From Bacteroidales bacterium UBA1756 (GTDB lineage: Bacteria > Bacteroidota > Bacteroidia > Bacteroidales > WCHB1-69): a stretch of 33,840 nt of DNA. Location of the stretch: NCBI GenBank assembly GCA_002314795.1, contig DCHI01000012.1, forward strand, positions 1 through 33,840, written 5' to 3'. Both the position numbers and the translations under genes were made by a program. The notes under the pieces are model-generated. The model did no database searches. It was not told the DNA's origin and was given only the letters and a program-made list of their open reading frames with translations. Positions 32,566-33,840 of this stretch are shown piece by piece. How positions within the stretch are numbered: position 1 is the stretch's first letter; each line of letters begins with the position of its first letter.

Positions 32566-33483
32566 ATGAAAAAAACTGTAAAATTCATCTTAGCCATAGC
32601 AGTTGTTGCTATGACTGTGGCTTCCTGCCAAAAAGAAGGCCAATTCAATCCCTCAAAAAAAATCAGCAGACAGACAATCACGACAACGGAGAATGGTGAG
32701 ACCACTATTTCACGCCTTGAATATCAATGGGACGGGAACAAACTCAAGCAGACACAGTACTACAGTGATAACCAGATTGGAGGCATTGTTTCATACACTT
32801 ACGACAAAAAAAATCGCATTTCACAAATCGAATACGTCAACACAAGTTATCCTGAATATCCTGAAACTGCAAAGTACACTTACAACGGCAACGTCTTGGA
32901 AAAAATTGATTACTACAGATGGAGTACAGACGAAGGAAAAGACATTCTAATTGAAACACGCACATTCACCCACGATGGCAAAAAAATCAGCAAGATTGAG
33001 GTTAGCCTTCATTCTATTTTCAGCAAGTCTCTCAGTACGACATTGGACAACGCTTCACTCTTTTTCTTTCCCGATGAAATTGCCACAACGATTGCAAAAG
33101 ATGAGAAATCAGCAGCTATCAAAGGCGAACTGTACAAGACCTACCAATTCACTTGGGAAAAAGACAACATTTCCAAGATGGAAATTGCAAGAAACGGTTA
33201 TAAAACCACTTATAGTTACACATACGACAACGGCAAAAATCCTTTATACGGACTTTTTGATTCTTTCTCGACAAGTGATTATGATGATGTTCTTTCCAAA
33301 AACAATATTCTAACTATCAACGGTTCAAGAGTGGAAGATAACGTCACCGTTACGATGAAACCCATCAACTACACCTACGATTATGACGGGAAATACCCCA
33401 CCTCAAAGTCTTGCACAATCCAATACACAGACGAATACGGTCAGGATGTTACACAAACCAAAACCTACCATTTCGAATACTAA
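32566..33483 (+). CDS. Lipoprotein with YD-repeat-like strands
   Basis: This 305-residue protein has a lipoprotein signal ending VASC with the acylated cysteine at C21. The mature chain repeats a Tyr-rich pattern: LEYQWDGNKLKQTQYY, YTYDKKNRISQIEY, YTYNGNVLEKIDYY, RTFTHDGKKISKIEV, FTWEKDNISKMEI and YTYDNGKNPLYG. Each has an aromatic-x-Tyr/Trp strand followed by D/N-G-x-x turns, as in YD/RHS repeats. It is probably a beta-solenoid or half-barrel at the outer membrane. No RHS core cleavage motif or toxin tail is present. Function is unknown; similar lipoproteins are frequent in Bacteroidota. A strong terminator follows. Confidence 0.82.
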   Translation: MKKTVKFILAIAVVAMTVASCQKEGQFNPSKKISRQTITTTENGETTISRLEYQWDGNKLKQTQYYSDNQIGGIVSYTYDKKNRISQIEYVNTSYPEYPETAKYTYNGNVLEKIDYYRWSTDEGKDILIETRTFTHDGKKISKIEVSLHSIFSKSLSTTLDNASLFFFPDEIATTIAKDEKSAAIKGELYKTYQFTWEKDNISKMEIARNGYKTTYSYTYDNGKNPLYGLFDSFSTSDYDDVLSKNNILTINGSRVEDNVTVTMKPINYTYDYDGKYPTSKSCTIQYTDEYGQDVTQTKTYHFEY

Positions 33484-33512
33484 ATAATTGCGAGGATTTA
33501 TTTCTGCGAAAC

Positions 33513-33548
33513 GAGGATGACAGTTTTTATAATGTCATCCTCTTTTTT
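33513..33548 (+). terminator. Intrinsic terminator after the YD-like lipoprotein
   Basis: GAGGATGACA at 33513-33522 pairs perfectly with TGTCATCCTC at 33533-33542 around a 10-base AT-rich loop, and six T follow. It ends rightward transcription and lies ahead of the convergent gene at the right edge. Confidence 0.9.
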
Positions 33549-33626
33549 ATGGGACGCTCCGACAGCAGAGGTTCCTTTTTTGCAAAATCGTATCACAAAC
33601 GCTACCGTTTCGGAACTTCGATTGTG

Positions 33627-33840
33627 TTACAGGCACAGTCGCTGCTCCGGTGTCGGCTTCATCGCCAGCGAAAAGATACCTTCGGCGGGACAGTCGATGA
33701 CGTAAAGTCCCTTTCTGCGAGCATACTCTTTGACCCCACGTTGGAACTTCACCCCAACAATGGCTGCATACACCTTGCACCGGTCGAATGGATGGAACAC
33801 TTTCTTGAAAATCCACAACTGCTTCAGAAAATGATCAATG
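33627..33840 (-). CDS. 3' end of a PD-(D/E)XK nuclease-like gene (partial)
   Basis: The minus-strand frame is open to the window edge and gives 70 C-terminal residues. DHFLKQLWIFKKVFHPF, CKVYAAIVGVKFQ, VKEYARRKGLYVI and the end ending QRLCL recall the C-terminal part of the DUF3782-like PD-(D/E)XK nuclease superfamily proteins, where a helix is followed by KVYGAIA and a strand in RKGLYV(I/L). The N-terminal part, including any catalytic residues, is outside the window, so activity cannot be judged. A TTG at 33818 would be only an internal codon. The assignment rests on pattern recall. Confidence 0.5.
   Translation of the reverse strand, partial: IDHFLKQLWIFKKVFHPFDRCKVYAAIVGVKFQRGVKEYARRKGLYVIDCPAEGIFSLAMKPTPEQRLCL

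Noticed and set aside
33517..33816. Small ORFs on both strands at the right end
   Set aside because: The plus-strand frame at 33517-33705 starts inside the terminator, and the minus frame at 33547-33816 overlaps the better-supported nuclease-like frame.

Overview
The window reads as chromosome of a member of the Bacteroidota, most likely order Bacteroidales. Four things support this: start sites are preceded by the Bacteroidota -7 element TAnnTTTG (for example TACTTTTG, TACCTTTG, TACATTTG); one secreted protein has a C-terminal type IX secretion sorting domain; lipoproteins have short N-termini ending in SC; and families typical of the phylum are present (EFR1, DUF5020-like, Bacteroidota-type ParE). 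No rRNA, tRNA, CRISPR array or complete insertion sequence was seen. Genes are tightly packed on both strands.

Layout. 1-2231: very AT-rich right end of a putative integrated element, with a tyrosine recombinase and one unknown ORF, both leftward; the element runs off the left edge. 2232-6462: leftward operon psd, glycosyltransferase fused to a degenerate glycosylphosphotransferase, SnoaL-like protein, EFR1 flavodoxin/ferredoxin protein. 6616-9361: rightward mnmA, nadA, queuosine-precursor transporter. 9367-10839: leftward yggS and a secreted protein. 10988-15562: rightward gcvT, rimO, TerB-J-domain protein, T9SS cargo. 15581-15802: remnant of a Fic-family gene. 16101-19697: rightward apt, ilvE, a small acidic lipoprotein and an orphan peptide-type substrate-binding lipoprotein. 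19703-23134: leftward ZIP transporter, ECF sigma factor, and a LytS/LytR-type two-component pair. 23279-26... to 27089: rightward DUF5020-like protein, DMT transporter, panC, panD, gpmA. 27165-27258: a 9-bp tandem repeat directly upstream of the xseA promoter. 27294-32524: rightward xseA, rimM, trmN6-like, SpoU methyltransferase, parE. 32566 to the end: a YD-repeat-like lipoprotein, a terminator, and the 3' end of a leftward nuclease-like gene cut by the window edge.

How the genes work together. Much of the window serves translation quality: mnmA and the queuosine-precursor transporter both concern the tRNA wobble base, and rimO, rimM, trmN6 and the SpoU enzyme modify or mature ribosomes and tRNA. 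Cofactor supply is the second theme: nadA for NAD, panC and panD for pantothenate and CoA, yggS for PLP homeostasis. The psd operon is the least conventional set, joining aminophospholipid synthesis to an unusual membrane glycosyltransferase and a redox protein. The most distinctive non-coding features are the xseA-upstream minisatellite and the repeats beside the recombinase.
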